Below are positions 11,370-20,917 of a stretch of DNA of 64,000 bases, one piece after another. The position numbers and the translations under genes were made by a program. The DNA is from Nilaparvata lugens (Eukaryota; Arthropoda; Insecta; Hemiptera; Delphacidae): the NCBI RefSeq assembly GCF_014356525.2, contig NC_052504.1:63170086-63234085 (forward strand), given 5' to 3'. The notes below the pieces were generated by a model. That model saw only the letters and a list, made by a program, of their open reading frames with translations, did not search any database and was not told where the DNA came from. Positions within the stretch are counted from its first letter, which is position 1; every line of letters starts with the position of its first letter.

Positions 11370-11711
11370 ACAAACTATATTAAAAAGGGTTACACCACAT
11401 ATTTCTTCAAGTCTTTGAAATGCGCCTTGCCGCTGTAGTCCCACCATCCCTGGAAAGTGAATATAAGTTTGGGCCAATCCTAGCAGTGACCAGGTAGAGC
11501 CCATCATATTTCACAGCAAACGATCACTGACTCCAAAGTTTACCTCCCGCCTCCTCAAATTGAAATACCTTGCCTGACTCTCAGATGCTAATTGAAGATT
11601 CTTGTTGCACTGCTCATTCAGGACATTAAATTTCTTCATCCAGTCCATCAAACTCGCATCCAATCCTTGGAGCCCCCCCTCCCTACTCAATTCCAAAGTA
11701 GTGAATTTCAT
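11370..11711 (-). pseudogene. Gypsy integrase C-terminal tail
   Basis: Reading from 11,711 down: MDWMKKFNVLNEQCNKNL, then ARYFNLRRREVNFGVSDRLL, a stop, then KYDGLYLVTARIGPNLYSL. This order (a run of helical residues, 'YN.RRR...F..GD.V', then 'K..GPY.V....SP..Y.L') is the C-terminal region of Ty3/gypsy integrases. The zinc finger and the DDE core are absent, because the sequence just upstream (11,712 and above) is already the RT start. The join marks an internal deletion of most of pol. Confidence 0.7.
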
Positions 11712-12170
11712 AGGATGGCATTTATTTGTAGCAGAGGGTAAGCATCATTCAGTTGTCGCATATCTATACAGAATCTGTACTTTCCAGAAGGCTTACTGGT
11801 GAGTACTACAGGAGAACTCCATGGGCTGCTAGATGGCTGAATCACTCCTTCCTCCAACATCTAATTCTGTGTCAATGATACTTTGCATTGCAGGATTCTG
11901 TGGGTAGTACCTCTGTTTTATTGGTTCCTTTTTCTTCAGTTTTATGTGGTGTTCTGCCAAGTGGATTCTTCCTGAACAGGTCTCAAACTTGGGTAACTCG
12001 ACGGTGAGAAAGACTTCCAGTTGCTTCTGTTGTTCCCTAGTAAGCTCTTCATCTTCTTCTGTGCCAACATTGCCATATACTCCTTTACCCATGTTTATCA
12101 GCTGTAGATGGGTAATAATATCCATCCCTAGGATAATAGGAGCTGAAAGTTTAGGGAGGAGAGCTTAAGT
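11712..12170 (-). pseudogene. Gypsy pol: end of protease and beginning of reverse transcriptase
   Basis: From 12,160 down, LGMDIITHLQLINMG is the protease end, followed by a linker and then HHIKLKKKEPIKQRYYPQNP, the standard run-in to RT. After a frame slip at about 11,830 come IQPSSSPWSSPVVLTSKP and RFCIDMRQLNDAYPL, the first RT motifs ('SPW.SP', 'R.C.D.R.LN'). The frame then jumps straight into the integrase tail at about 11,711, so the RT palm with its catalytic aspartates, RNase H and the integrase core are deleted. Orientation and order match gag and the primer site upstream. Confidence 0.8.
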
Positions 12171-12289
12171 AATTTCATGGCACTCTGCCTCAAATTCACA
12201 ATTCAAAGTTTACTGTTTTCTTATTTAAGTGCAGCCCTTATCTACCATCAATATCTAGATTCTGGTTTTCTGAGGACTAACTACATGTT

Positions 12290-12420
12290 TCTCCAAGTGT
12301 GCAGCAATGTCAGCATCCATCAGTGAAATCACTGCTCCTGTGTCCACCAGTGCACTGAACTACTTCCCATATATTTGCAGTTCACATATGGATGGGGGTC
12401 AGTATGCTTTTTAGTGTAGT
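12290..12420 (-). pseudogene. Gypsy aspartic protease active-site region
   Basis: The minus strand encodes FSALVDTGAVISLMDADIAA near 12,350-12,300. VDTGA is the retropepsin active site and the following hydrophobic-Asp pattern fits the family. An in-frame stop precedes it (reading GK, stop, FSALVD), so the frame is dead. It lies between the nucleocapsid-like region and the RT start, the normal gag-pro-pol order. Confidence 0.7.
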
Positions 12421-12479
12421 CTACTTTGCAGAAGCTCTTCACTTTTTCCAGCCATGACTGCCATTCCTCAGAGGTTCTT

Positions 12480-13155
12480 AGTGTGCATTGTTCTGTTCCC
12501 AGAATGAAGTTGAACTAGGTTTTCCTAAGTCCCTTGCATGTTTCCCGAATCCTCACAAGAGCAGGAAAGTGTTCTCACCCATGGCTTCTTGCAGTAGTAG
12601 CAATGTATTTCCTTGGGTGCCCAGCTATTTTTATATAGATGCCCTCTCTTGTTGCATTTCCAACCAACATACTCCTTAGTCAGTTGACCCTCCAAATTTG
12701 GTTTAGCACTGGTCTCCTTTGGAGTTGCTGCTTAGCTATTTGCTGTATTTGAGATGTCGGTCCTAGGACTACTTCCAGAGTTCTTGGTCTCCTTGGTTGA
12801 CTTGGTGCTTGTGTCCCCTTCAACATTTGAAACATAGGTCTGCATGGGTGGTCAGGATAGGCTGTCACAGCAACCAATTCTTGGCTTGAATTAGGTGGAG
12901 GTTGGCAATTCCATTTTTTGTATAAATCTCATACTGGCTAACCTTGTCAATTATGCAAGGCTGCTGAAGTCCTCCATCCTCACAAACAGCTTAAATCTTG
13001 GGTGTATATTGATATACATTCTCTCAATTTTCTCCACTCCGCTAAGTCCTCCTCATCTCCACACCAATGTGTTAAGAGCTACTCCATAGTCACTGTACAT
13101 CTCATCTTCTCCTTGTGTGCATCTCCGGACCTCATCATCCAACTGCCGGTGGTAT
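12480..13155 (-). pseudogene. Gypsy gag, C-terminal capsid and nucleocapsid region
   Basis: From 13,155 down, the sequence encodes a capsid-end-like stretch (NTLVWRRGG... then RMYINIHPRFKLFVRMEDFS). A proline/glutamine-rich linker follows (about 12,877-12,680), and then HCYYCKKPWVRTLSCS near 12,610-12,560, a degenerate CCHC-type zinc knuckle. Stops interrupt it. The segment 12,988-13,155 is repeated at 13,704-13,871 on the far side of the leucine-rich-repeat insert. Confidence 0.6.
12988..13155. repeat. Direct repeat flanking the LRR insert, left copy
   Basis: It shares 'agtcctcctcatctccacac', 'caatgtgtt' and 'ctcatcttctccttgtgtgc' (both preceded by 'tcttgggt.tatattga') with 13,704-13,871. 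Both copies are gag sequence. Scattered mismatches show the duplication is not brand new. Confidence 0.8.
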
Positions 13156-13690
13156 CATTGGGGGAAGTACTATTGTCGAAAATTACTCAGGAGTTCTTCA
13201 AATGTGAACCACATGGTCTTCGGGGCTCTCAGGTAGCATCACTAAATTTATCATATAATTCTATTGAAAATGAAGGCTTTGAATATTTGACAAAAAGTTT
13301 TGTAGGTTTTCGAACCATTGAAGTTGACCTGACAGGCAATATGATCCAAGGGAGATCAGCTAGACAGATTTGTCAAAGAGCTGGCAAACAAATTGTTCTA
13401 GCTACCATGAAGTATAGGGCGCTCTTCTGCTATTACAATACCTTCAAGAATCAAAATTTCTTTATCGATATCACTATACCACAGATCAGTTCAAAAAGAG
13501 AATCAGGTGATCCTTATGAGGACTTTAAGAAAAGATGTATTACAAAACTAATTTTTCTGGAGGATTATGTTACAAATTTAAAAAATGAGTTTCAAAACGT
13601 AAACATCACTGAAATTGAAATTTGTGGTGACGTGGATTGTGATGACATAACTCCTGTGCTTGAAAACAACAATTTTGCTAAATGAAGAAA
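13156..13690 (+). pseudogene. Leucine-rich-repeat coding fragment, copy B, inserted in gypsy gag
   Basis: An open stretch of about 175 codons on the plus strand, antisense to gag, encodes ASLNLSYNSIENEGFEYLTK and TIEVDLTGNMIQGRSARQIC. These two blocks have the L..L.LS.N.I...G spacing of ribonuclease-inhibitor-type leucine-rich repeats. A non-repeat tail follows with EIEICGDVDCDDITPVLENN and then a stop. The absence of introns across two repeats suggests it came from an mRNA. The start of the enclosing 227-codon frame lies in gag sequence and is not real. A shorter copy is at 8,776-9,102. The source gene is not identified. Confidence 0.6.
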
Positions 13691-13703
13691 AATTGGAAAA
13701 ACC

Positions 13704-13871
13704 TTAGCTTATATCTTGGGTTTATATTGAGATAGATTCTTTCTATCTTCCCTACTCCACTAAGTCCTCCTCATCTCCACACCAATGTGTTGAGAGCTTC
13801 TTCATGGTCACTGTATGTCTCATCTTCTCCTTGTGTGCATCTCCGGATTTCATCATCCAACTGCCTGTAGG
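13704..13871. repeat. Direct repeat flanking the LRR insert, right copy
   Basis: This copy is joined on its right to the rest of gag ('gtaggtagcatgtagg' and onward), so it is probably the original. The left copy is the duplicate made when the insert arose. The repeat-to-repeat distance is about 716 bp. Confidence 0.8.
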
Positions 13872-14739
13872 TAGCATGTAGGCTTCCACCAACTCATCCA
13901 GTCTTTCCAGGAACGAGATTGCATCACTGCTTGGCTTCTCATCAAACATGAGGTTCCATTTTCGTACTGTTGAGCACACTGACGCCTTGTCTTCATCTTC
14001 CCCAACAGCAAAAGCTCGTTCTGCTCTGTATATGCCATGTGGACTTTCCCTGTGGACCTGTCTCACTTCTGGAGGGCTGAAAATTTGTTGACGCCCACCT
14101 TGCATGGAGGGCATGAATTGCTCATGAGGACCAGAGTAATAACACAGCACTGTATCACAATCTCCTCCATCTGCATCATGGAAGGAGGGAGGACCATGGC
14201 TTGGTCTGTTGCAAAGTTGGAATTTGTTCCTGATCCTGGGTATCCATTGAAGGTTCTGGCTCCTTGCCAAAGTACCTCAAGGCACTAAGAGCTTATTTGA
14301 CTTCTTGATAGTCTACATATGGAGGTAAGCCCAGAATTTCCTTGATGGCATCCACCTCCTGGTTCGTGAATCCACCCACATTCTGAATAGCTGTAGATCC
14401 TTCTGCTAGTGATGGACCATACAATGGAATCCTTCCAAGCAAGTCGTTTTTAAGTTGTTGGTAGTTCCCTGTTGTTGGATGTCCATACTTCTCTAGCTCC
14501 ACCACAATCTGTTCCTTGCTGAGTCCATGAACCCATGTTGTCCGGACCTCCAGCATCCTTGATGTTGTATCTGGAAGTGTGTGTGATGTAGTCCTCTTGA
14601 CAGCACTAGTTACACTACTATGAGTTGTTGTTCCTGCTTGTACTACCAGATTCGTGGTAACATAAGTGGGGATGGTAGTGGTGACTGTTAAAGCTGTTCT
14701 AACTGAAGGTTGTGCTACTGGCTTAGCTTGTAAACCCAT
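13752..14739 (-). pseudogene. Gypsy gag, N-terminal and capsid start
   Basis: The frame from 14,739 to 14,293 (148 codons) begins with a Thr/Val-rich region and then LSKEQIVVELEKYGHPTTGN with QLKNDLLGRI. This is the SAP-like helix-turn that opens many insect gypsy gag proteins. After a stop, the frame from 14,270 to 13,752 contains VRKWNLMFDEKPSSDAISFL with ERLDELVEA, the start of a Ty3-type capsid domain. The rest of the capsid is deleted or displaced by the insert at 13,156-13,690. The start may lie further upstream, since about 440 bp of leader separate 14,739 from the primer site. Confidence 0.7.
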
Positions 14740-14869
14740 AGATGCTTGGTTTCTGGCACCTGATTTTTCTTGTTATCCTTTTTGGGCTTGTCACGATCTT
14801 GCCCATCAAGTGCACCTTGCCACAGGAAACGTAATTCCAGCAGATGTTAAAGAACCTGCCAGATCTTAA

Positions 14870-15178
14870 CTAAACCAAAATCCATCTTGTCGCACTTGAA
14901 TGAAAGTTAAAAAGAATATAAAACTGAAAATGATGCTTCACTAGTCATTTCAAACAAACAATACTACCACTGAACTCAGATCAAATCAATAACTGTTTTG
15001 GTCAAACACTGTTACTAAAACTAGATCTACAATACAATCACTTAACTCAACACTCAAGTCAATAATCAAATGCAACAAAAAAAACACAACTATTGCTAAA
15101 CTCAACACATGGAGTCAATAATCAAACGATGTTTCAAACAAACATAATTATAACTTAACTCAACATAACAATTGTTGA
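14870..15178 (-). other. Leader region between primer site and gag
   Basis: AT-rich, rich in 'actcaac' and 'tcaataatcaaa' imperfect repeats (for example 15,035-15,060 and 15,105-15,130), and without a frame. This position is the untranslated leader of the minus-strand gypsy element. Confidence 0.5.
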
Positions 15179-15196
15179 GTCCCTGTTTGGGCGCCA
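15179..15196 (-). promoter_or_regulatory. tRNA-Lys-type primer-binding site of the gypsy element
   Basis: On the minus strand the sequence is TGGCGCCCAAACAGGGAC. It is complementary to the last 18 bases (including CCA) of animal tRNA-Lys(UUU) at 17 of 18 positions, the one change being in the middle. It sits directly inside the LTR copy at 15,207, as required for priming minus-strand DNA synthesis, and fixes the orientation of the element. Confidence 0.8.
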
Positions 15197-15206
15197 AAAA
15201 TCTATT

Positions 15207-15905
15207 TGTCTGCAACTGAAACAAGAGAGGAAAAGGAAATCTCAAACGGGAGTGAACTATTTTTCCACAACCAAAACAAGGGAGGAAAAGTATATCTCAA
15301 ACTGGAGCAGTCTATTCGTCCTCAACTGAAACGAGGTGTGAATTGAGGGATAAGGAGAAGGTAATCTTGAAGGAGCGGTCTATTAGTCCACTACCAAAGA
15401 ACGAGAGAGAAATGAGGTAAATAAAGTGATAATTGAATTTGAGGAAAACTATTCAATTGCAAAGAAACGGTTTCAAAAATTGGTTTAAAATCTGAAACAA
15501 CAATCAAAACAATGTATAAAATAATACGTAAGTGGAAATTCAAGAAAACCTCAGGTCAAGTCAGTTAATAAAAAAAATACCTAAGATTTCAAGTAAATAA
15601 CTCAAAACACAAGGTTTTTAAATATAATACTGTACCCAGAAACAATGCATTAAAAATTCAACCTACTAATCACTTATGGGCTTCAATAAGTATGCAAGAA
15701 AACGGTCTAATAGAATCGGGAATCTTAAAACGCAACTCTTATGTTAGTCACCTACTTGGTTTACAGAGTCTTGATGCACTGGTCATGCAGTTCAAAGCAG
15801 AAAAAAAGGAGCAGTCCTGCCCGAGCCTATGAAACCAAATCATGGACTTTGTACCTTTCCATTTTTTTCGAACAAATGCAATTCATTTCCCAAAAATAGA
15901 AAAAG
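15207..15905 (-). repeat. 5' LTR of the minus-strand gypsy element
   Basis: It is the partner of 2,880-5,040. It contains three tandem minisatellite units (near 15,236, 15,291 and 15,361), then blocks matching the partner, and ends near 'caattcatttcccaaaaatagaaaa'. Compared with the partner it lacks about 1.3 kb between 15,610 and 15,640. Its inner edge lies about ten bases from the primer site. No target duplication could be matched with the far end, whose terminus is unclear. Confidence 0.7.
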
Positions 15906-16302
15906 CAAGTTCCTTCATGACACAACATCCTGGTGTTTTTAATTAAAAGTATACAAACTTACCGACAAACCTACTGGCCAACAATCACTACTTATCTTTC
16001 TTTGTTTACACAGAACATTCCTCAATTGAGTACTGAATAAGCCTTTTATTAAATTCTTCCTTAGAAACTATGTACATAAATTCTGTCCAATAATTGTATG
16101 ACATGGGCAATGAGATTTCAGAAAGCAAAATGTACTAATATTTTTATAATTATTATAAGTTGAAAGAATTTTTTAACAAGCAGCCTATTGTACCAATCTA
16201 ATTGTTTGTTTAGTTTTAATTTTCAACACCCATAACAAGTAGCTTGTCCAAGAATGTATTAAATCTATTGAATGAAATTATGCAATTTGGTTTTCCTTTT
16301 AG
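15906..16302. other. Unassigned sequence upstream of candidate exon
   Basis: No frame or repeat recognised. A minus-strand donor-like GTAAGTTTG (about 15,956-15,964 region) and a plus-strand acceptor-like 'ttctttgtttacacag' (about 15,999-16,014) are present, but neither leads to a convincing exon. Confidence 0.3.
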
Positions 16303-17311
16303 GCTGAATGTGACTCCAAACTTTGCTCAGGTGATCGAGGTACATTTGTATGCACAACACTGTACGGTAAAGAATTATTCTAAATACTTATATTTAAATT
16401 TGTGTAAAACTATTTACATGAAGATTAATGATGATATGCTACTTAAAGTATGATTCACGTTCGAAAGTCAGCATCTGATTAGAATTGTTTGCCATCATTG
16501 TCAGTTATTTGACGAAGAAGATAACACTATCCTCTTCCAACTCCGCACAGATGTTAAATTGGCAGGAATGTTTGCTTTTGGCTTTTAGGAGTGTCTGTTC
16601 AGATGTAAACAAACAATCTTCAGCTCATCTAAATTTGATAATGTGGACTATGATAAATCTTGGTTCTTGATTGAAACATTTTATAAAGGCTACCATATTT
16701 CAGATTTTAGATCTACAGTATATTGCCTATTTTTGTAATAGAAATAGAAAATCGAAATAGACTACTGCAGAATTTCTATTCACTTGAGGCTTTGCATTGT
16801 TGTGTGAATTCTTTTGAAAGTCATGCTGATATAGAAATTTAACTAACTAGGTAGCCTACTTGAATACAGATCAAGTTGACTGACGGCTGAGAATTACATC
16901 GTTTTGCCATTTACCGCAGACGGCTGTGCTAAAGTACAATCCTACCAGAAATCTATTTGAAACTGAAACGTTGCTAATACGCTTCCACCACTGACTGAAA
17001 CGTGAATCTCATAAAGATGAAGCGCTCTTATATCCTCTTTTATTTTATTGAATTAATCGTTGGAACGAATTCAGTACATTCCGAAAGATACACTAACAAC
17101 ACTTAATTCACGTTTTTATATGAACCTTTTTTTCAAAAGTTACCAACAATGATATTTAATTCAAAGATAGATACCTAACATGGTGAAACATTTTTTTTCA
17201 GAGCCATCTTTAGCTGTCTGTGGTCAGAGTAATTTTTGTGGGAAACTTATTTTCTTACTCATTATATTATATTGCTTTTTGTATTATTTTTATTATTTGT
17301 TCATTGCTTAG
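16303..17311 (+). CDS. Candidate 3' end of a host gene: two spliced exons, cysteine-rich with hydrophobic C-terminus
   Basis: Exon a is 16,303-16,366, preceded by the acceptor 'ttggttttccttttag' and followed by the donor GTAAAG. It encodes AECDSKLCSGDRGTFVCTTLY and leaves one base. Exon b is 17,202-17,311, preceded by 'acattttttttcag'. Its first two bases complete the codon, giving EPSLAVCGQSNFCGKLI and a strongly hydrophobic end (LIFLLIILYCFLYYFYYLFI) just before TAG. The phases agree, the cysteines are closely spaced (five in about 35 residues), and the terminal hydrophobic run would suit a GPI-anchor signal or a terminal membrane segment. The protein family is not recognised. Upstream exons are not found and would have to lie beyond the gypsy insertion. 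An extra exon within the 835-bp intron cannot be excluded. Support is from splice signals and phase only. Confidence 0.45.
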
Positions 17312-17700
17312 TGTTGATTTTAAAATTATGGAACTATGTACCTGTATTTTTAATGTATCGTATATCCTATAAATACTGTATTATTTTATACTGTAAATAG
17401 TATATAATTCTGTAGGTACAAGTGTTAACCAAAAATGTGTATGTTTTACCATATTGTAAATTAATTTTGCTAATAAATCTGATTAATCATGTTATCTCCA
17501 ATTTCATAATGCTGGTAAAAAATATTTTATTTAATAATCAGAATTATATGGTATTGTAAACTGTTTCAGTTTGTATAGTTGATAATCTAGTATCTACATT
17601 GTGATACCGTCTTATTATAAATATATGTAAATAATATGGTAAATATTTTTTATATTTTATTAATTGTAAAAAAAAGTCTAGTGGAAATAAATTATTTTTA
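17312..17700 (+). promoter_or_regulatory. Putative 3' UTR with two AATAAA signals
   Basis: Very AT-rich sequence directly after the candidate stop codon. AATAAA occurs at 17,472-17,477 and at 17,686-17,691; the latter is followed by a T-rich stretch. This is consistent with the 3' UTR of the gene ending at 17,311. Confidence 0.35.
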
Positions 17701-18354
17701 TTTTTCAAACAGATCAGTTCAACATAGCAACGTTTTACTTTGTTTACAATTTTTAATAATTATTCATTGTAAAACTTTGAAAACATTCTGAATTGTGCTA
17801 CTTTAAACCATTTGAAAAAAACTCTAGTCCTTTCCTGGTTCCATTAATCATGATAAAATTCTCTTATTATATCAATTTGATGGCACGTTATAAGTTTCAT
17901 TTTTAATTACTTGTGTTGTAAATAATAAATTATGCCTGCTTTGTGTATCATTGGATTTGTTTATGAATTTACACCTTGATCCTTGAGTCTTTAATCTAGT
18001 TCAATTGTAGACTGCCACCCAGCAGAGGAGGACTGTGAAAAGCTAAAATTCAATAGCCCTAAATAGCATAAAATTGTAAGCTAATTTCATTGAGAGGGTA
18101 GTAATATAGTGAATAACCATAGCCTAATCGTTCAGATGTGTAGAACAATTTGCTAATCTCATACAAAAATTGATCTTCATTGACTTGAATGAGTCAATTT
18201 TTGAAATAATTTGTTTATATTATCAGGATACATGTCAAGATCACCCTCATATCTGGAAAAATAAAGTTACATAAAACAATTTTAAATATATTATGATACA
18301 TAGCACATTAGAACACAGCACGGGTTAATCAATCACTGCTGGTTTATTTATTCG
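17701..18354. other. Unassigned AT-rich sequence
   Basis: Nothing recognised. A short piece near 18,011-18,050 ('actgccacccagcagaggag...') follows an AG and is open for about 17 codons, too little to call. Confidence 0.3.
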
Positions 18355-18640
18355 GCTAGATATTTAAAACTACGATCATAGTATTGTATATTGTTTTCAG
18401 AGTACATTTTTTTTTTTAATAATTGTGAAATTTGATGATTTTTTCAAAGTCGTCAAAAAAGCTGTTCTACAGATAAAATATCTCGACATGAGTGTTATTT
18501 TGAATAAACTGCTCTACCTACCTCATGCACGAGAAATAGGTTAGTTACTCTCTCTCTCTTTATTCCATTTTAAGTCTCTCTTTAAGTCTGTTTCTCAAGG
18601 ATGGGGTTGACCGTGAACCCCCTGTTAGTTTTCCAGGAAC
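18355..18640. repeat. Partial copy of the element at 76-1,349
   Basis: 'aaactacgatca.a.tattgtata', 'gttttcagagtac', 'tcgtcaaaa.agctgttctacag' and 'ctacctcatgcacgag' match 190-480 in the same order. The copy ends where a GC-rich terminus begins (18,643). Confidence 0.75.
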
Positions 18641-18642
18641 AG

Positions 18643-18710
18643 GGCCGCCCCGAGGTTAATAGGCGCCCGGGGCGAGATTTTGATATGCGCCCCCCCCCCA
18701 AAGTATAGCG
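18643..18710. mobile_element. GC-rich terminus, possibly of a hAT-type element
   Basis: CAGGGCCGCCCCGAGGTTAA followed by a G/C-rich stretch and a run of ten C stands out from the AT-rich surroundings. Termini beginning CAGGG(C)CG are common in hAT elements. No partner end is found, so this is only suggestive. Confidence 0.3.
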
Positions 18711-18737
18711 TGGTGAGGTAGTATTAAAAAGTAAAGT

Positions 18738-18866
18738 TACATTGCTCTTCCAGGAGGAGAACTTCCATTACGGGCTGCATCCTCTCCTTGATAATCATGC
18801 TATAGATTTTGTAAGCAGTGTTTAGCAAGCTGATTTCTCTATAGTTGTCACAGGAACTTCTTAGTC
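18738..18866 (-). pseudogene. LINE reverse-transcriptase fragment
   Basis: The minus strand encodes SCDNYREISLLNTAYKIYSM then IIKERMQPVMEVLLLEE, the conserved 'NYR.ISLLN..YKI' block of non-LTR reverse transcriptases. Only about 43 residues are present, with repeats on both sides. A 5'- and 3'-truncated relic. Confidence 0.7.
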
Positions 18867-18884
18867 CAGTTGTTAATATAGACA

Positions 18885-19255
18885 TAAAAAAGGCGGTGTG
18901 CTTTCAATTTATATTTTAGTTATGATTTTTAAATATATTTTTGGATACATGAGAGAAGACCGGAACAAATAGTCCAGAAACTCGTATTTTCAGCTCATTT
19001 TCCAGTTTTCTGCCAAATCCAGTGATCTGACGGAAAAATTTGCTCCAGCCATTGTTTTAGATTATAAAATGAGATCATTCGCAACTGTCTATCTCCAATA
19101 AGTACTGAGTTATGATTTTTTAAGAAATAAGTGAAATTCAAAGAAAAAATCAACCTGTATCCTGATCTTAGATTTTAGAGCACAAAAATACGCCCAGAGG
19201 GACTTTGAATTATACATTTAAGTTATTGGTAAAATTAATTTTAAGGTGAAAAATG
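18885..19255. repeat. Fragment of the inverted-repeat element family, copy 3
   Basis: 'aaaaaggcggtgtgctttcaatttatattttagttatg', 'tggatacatgagagaag', 'ctgccaaatcc', 'tgatctgacggaaaaatttgct' and 'cgcccagagggactttgaattatacat' match the left arms of the copies at 7,104 and 54,722, with internal deletions. Confidence 0.65.
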
Positions 19256-20917
19256 AGAAAGCATTTCTAATATAATTTTTAGATATATATTTCCGATTTC
19301 GTGGAATTATTACGAAATTTTGATTTTCAGAAAGTTATTGATATCTTTGGTTTTAACTCGAAATATACATACAATTTATGTCAATTGTGAAACACCAGTA
19401 TTGTTAAATACTATTATTTAATGACTTCAGGTTAGTTACCTTTTCTAATGGGCCTTTCTTCTCGGCAAGATCTTGCACATCTAGCTACCGGACGTTTTTC
19501 GAATGAACTTTCATTACCATCGCACGCTTCATGCACAATCTCCACTTATCAATAATCCCCTTTTCCTAGAGAGACTCAATCGATTTGTGCGATAAAATAA
19601 TAATGTTGTGTGCAACCAGAGGCAGATTCTAGGCGGGGGGAGGTGGGGGTTGGTCAAGGATTTATATTATCTGAGCTAATGTCACGACGCTCAGGTAACG
19701 TTTCTCTTCTCGAAATATGAGCAGACATGGTGAACTTGAAGACTGCACAATACCAATACAAATGAATTCTGCCAACTGACAATCCATAATTATTATTATA
19801 GACTTAAAGAACTGGGAAGGACTGAGAAGTGTTTTAATGGTTAAGCGCAGTTGAATCTATCCAAAAATACTAATCAATACCGTTCCAACCTATTCCGCTT
19901 CATCAATTCCATACACTTAACTCTTATAATAATTATCATGCATTATCTTCATTGTTGATTTTTGCATCTTCATCTTCATAGAACTCGTAGAATTCTTCAT
20001 AGAATCTCTTTTGGTATCATAGAATTCGAAACAGAGTTTGTGGTAACTATAATCACAATCAAAAAGTTAGTCTTGACTCAGAGTTGATTTCTAACCATGG
20101 TACAATAAGTTGGAACATTTTTCAAAACCTAGATTTGAATACCGAAATCAATCTAAAAATTTACAAGCATTTGATCTGATTCCTTGTAATGATAACTCAT
20201 CAAATCCTTGTAGTGGAGAATTATAGAAAATTATTGATCAAGAACTTGAAAGTATTAATGGTTATGTAAGTTTAAAATCTGTAGCCCACAGTCATCTGCA
20301 CATTGGAAATGGTGAAAAGAGGAAGGAAGAGGGTGATGATGAGTTGGAAAGGGAAGTTAGATGGAATAGTGGAAAGGAAAATGGAATTGAATCGAATTAT
20401 GAAATTAAGGAAAAACTTGGAGAACGGAATGAGAATGTACAAAAAATGAGGAAAGATGTGGAAATGGAAGAAAGTCGAGGTATGAATTTAGAAAGAAATT
20501 AAAAAGAAATATTGGCTAGTATTGGGAAAAGTGAAATTGATAAGAATAATTATAGAATGAAGAATATGTATGAATTGATGCATACTCAATAAAGAGAAGG
20601 AAATTAATGAAAAGATTTCTAAGTACCCAAACAGCCAAAGAAAGTCAGTCTTATCAAGCAGTGTTGCATGTAATGCATTGTTATGTTTTGTTCACGTTCG
20701 TTTCATCAGTTTATGTTTGTTTTATTTTCTATGTTTTGTTTATGTTTGTAATCCTTTTCATATTCATTTATTTTATGGCTTGAGGGCAAGCCAATTTGTC
20801 AGAATGGCCGAGTGTAGGATATGAGATTGTAGCTATATGTTCATTCTATTTTGACGTATGATGTAATCATCATATGAAAGTAATCATGTGTGATTCATTC
20901 CATAAGCTACATCATTA
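19256..20917. other. Unassigned region before the P element
   Basis: No gene recognised. Near 19,617-19,650 'cagaggcagattctaggcgg' plus a G-run resembles a DNA-transposon terminus but no partner is seen. 19,960-20,020 has short 'cttcatagaa' repeats. 20,300-20,600 is purine-rich (many GAAA/GGAA) with frames broken every 20-40 codons; it could be a decayed coding region but no motif is visible. Confidence 0.35.
20909..20917. repeat. Target-site duplication of the P-like element, left copy
   Basis: ACATCATTA immediately outside the left terminal repeat; identical to 24,395-24,403. P elements usually duplicate 8 bp, so one of the nine matching bases may be chance or part of the terminus. Confidence 0.75.

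Noticed and set aside
13002..13155. N-terminal part of the 227-codon LRR frame
   Set aside because: This part is antisense gag sequence; only about 13,156 onward is LRR coding.
18008..18060. Possible small exon after 'ttcaattgtag'
   Set aside because: Only about 17 open codons, no donor, no phase partner.
20300..20600. Purine-rich stretch as a Glu/Lys-rich coding region
   Set aside because: All frames break every few dozen codons and no motif is visible.
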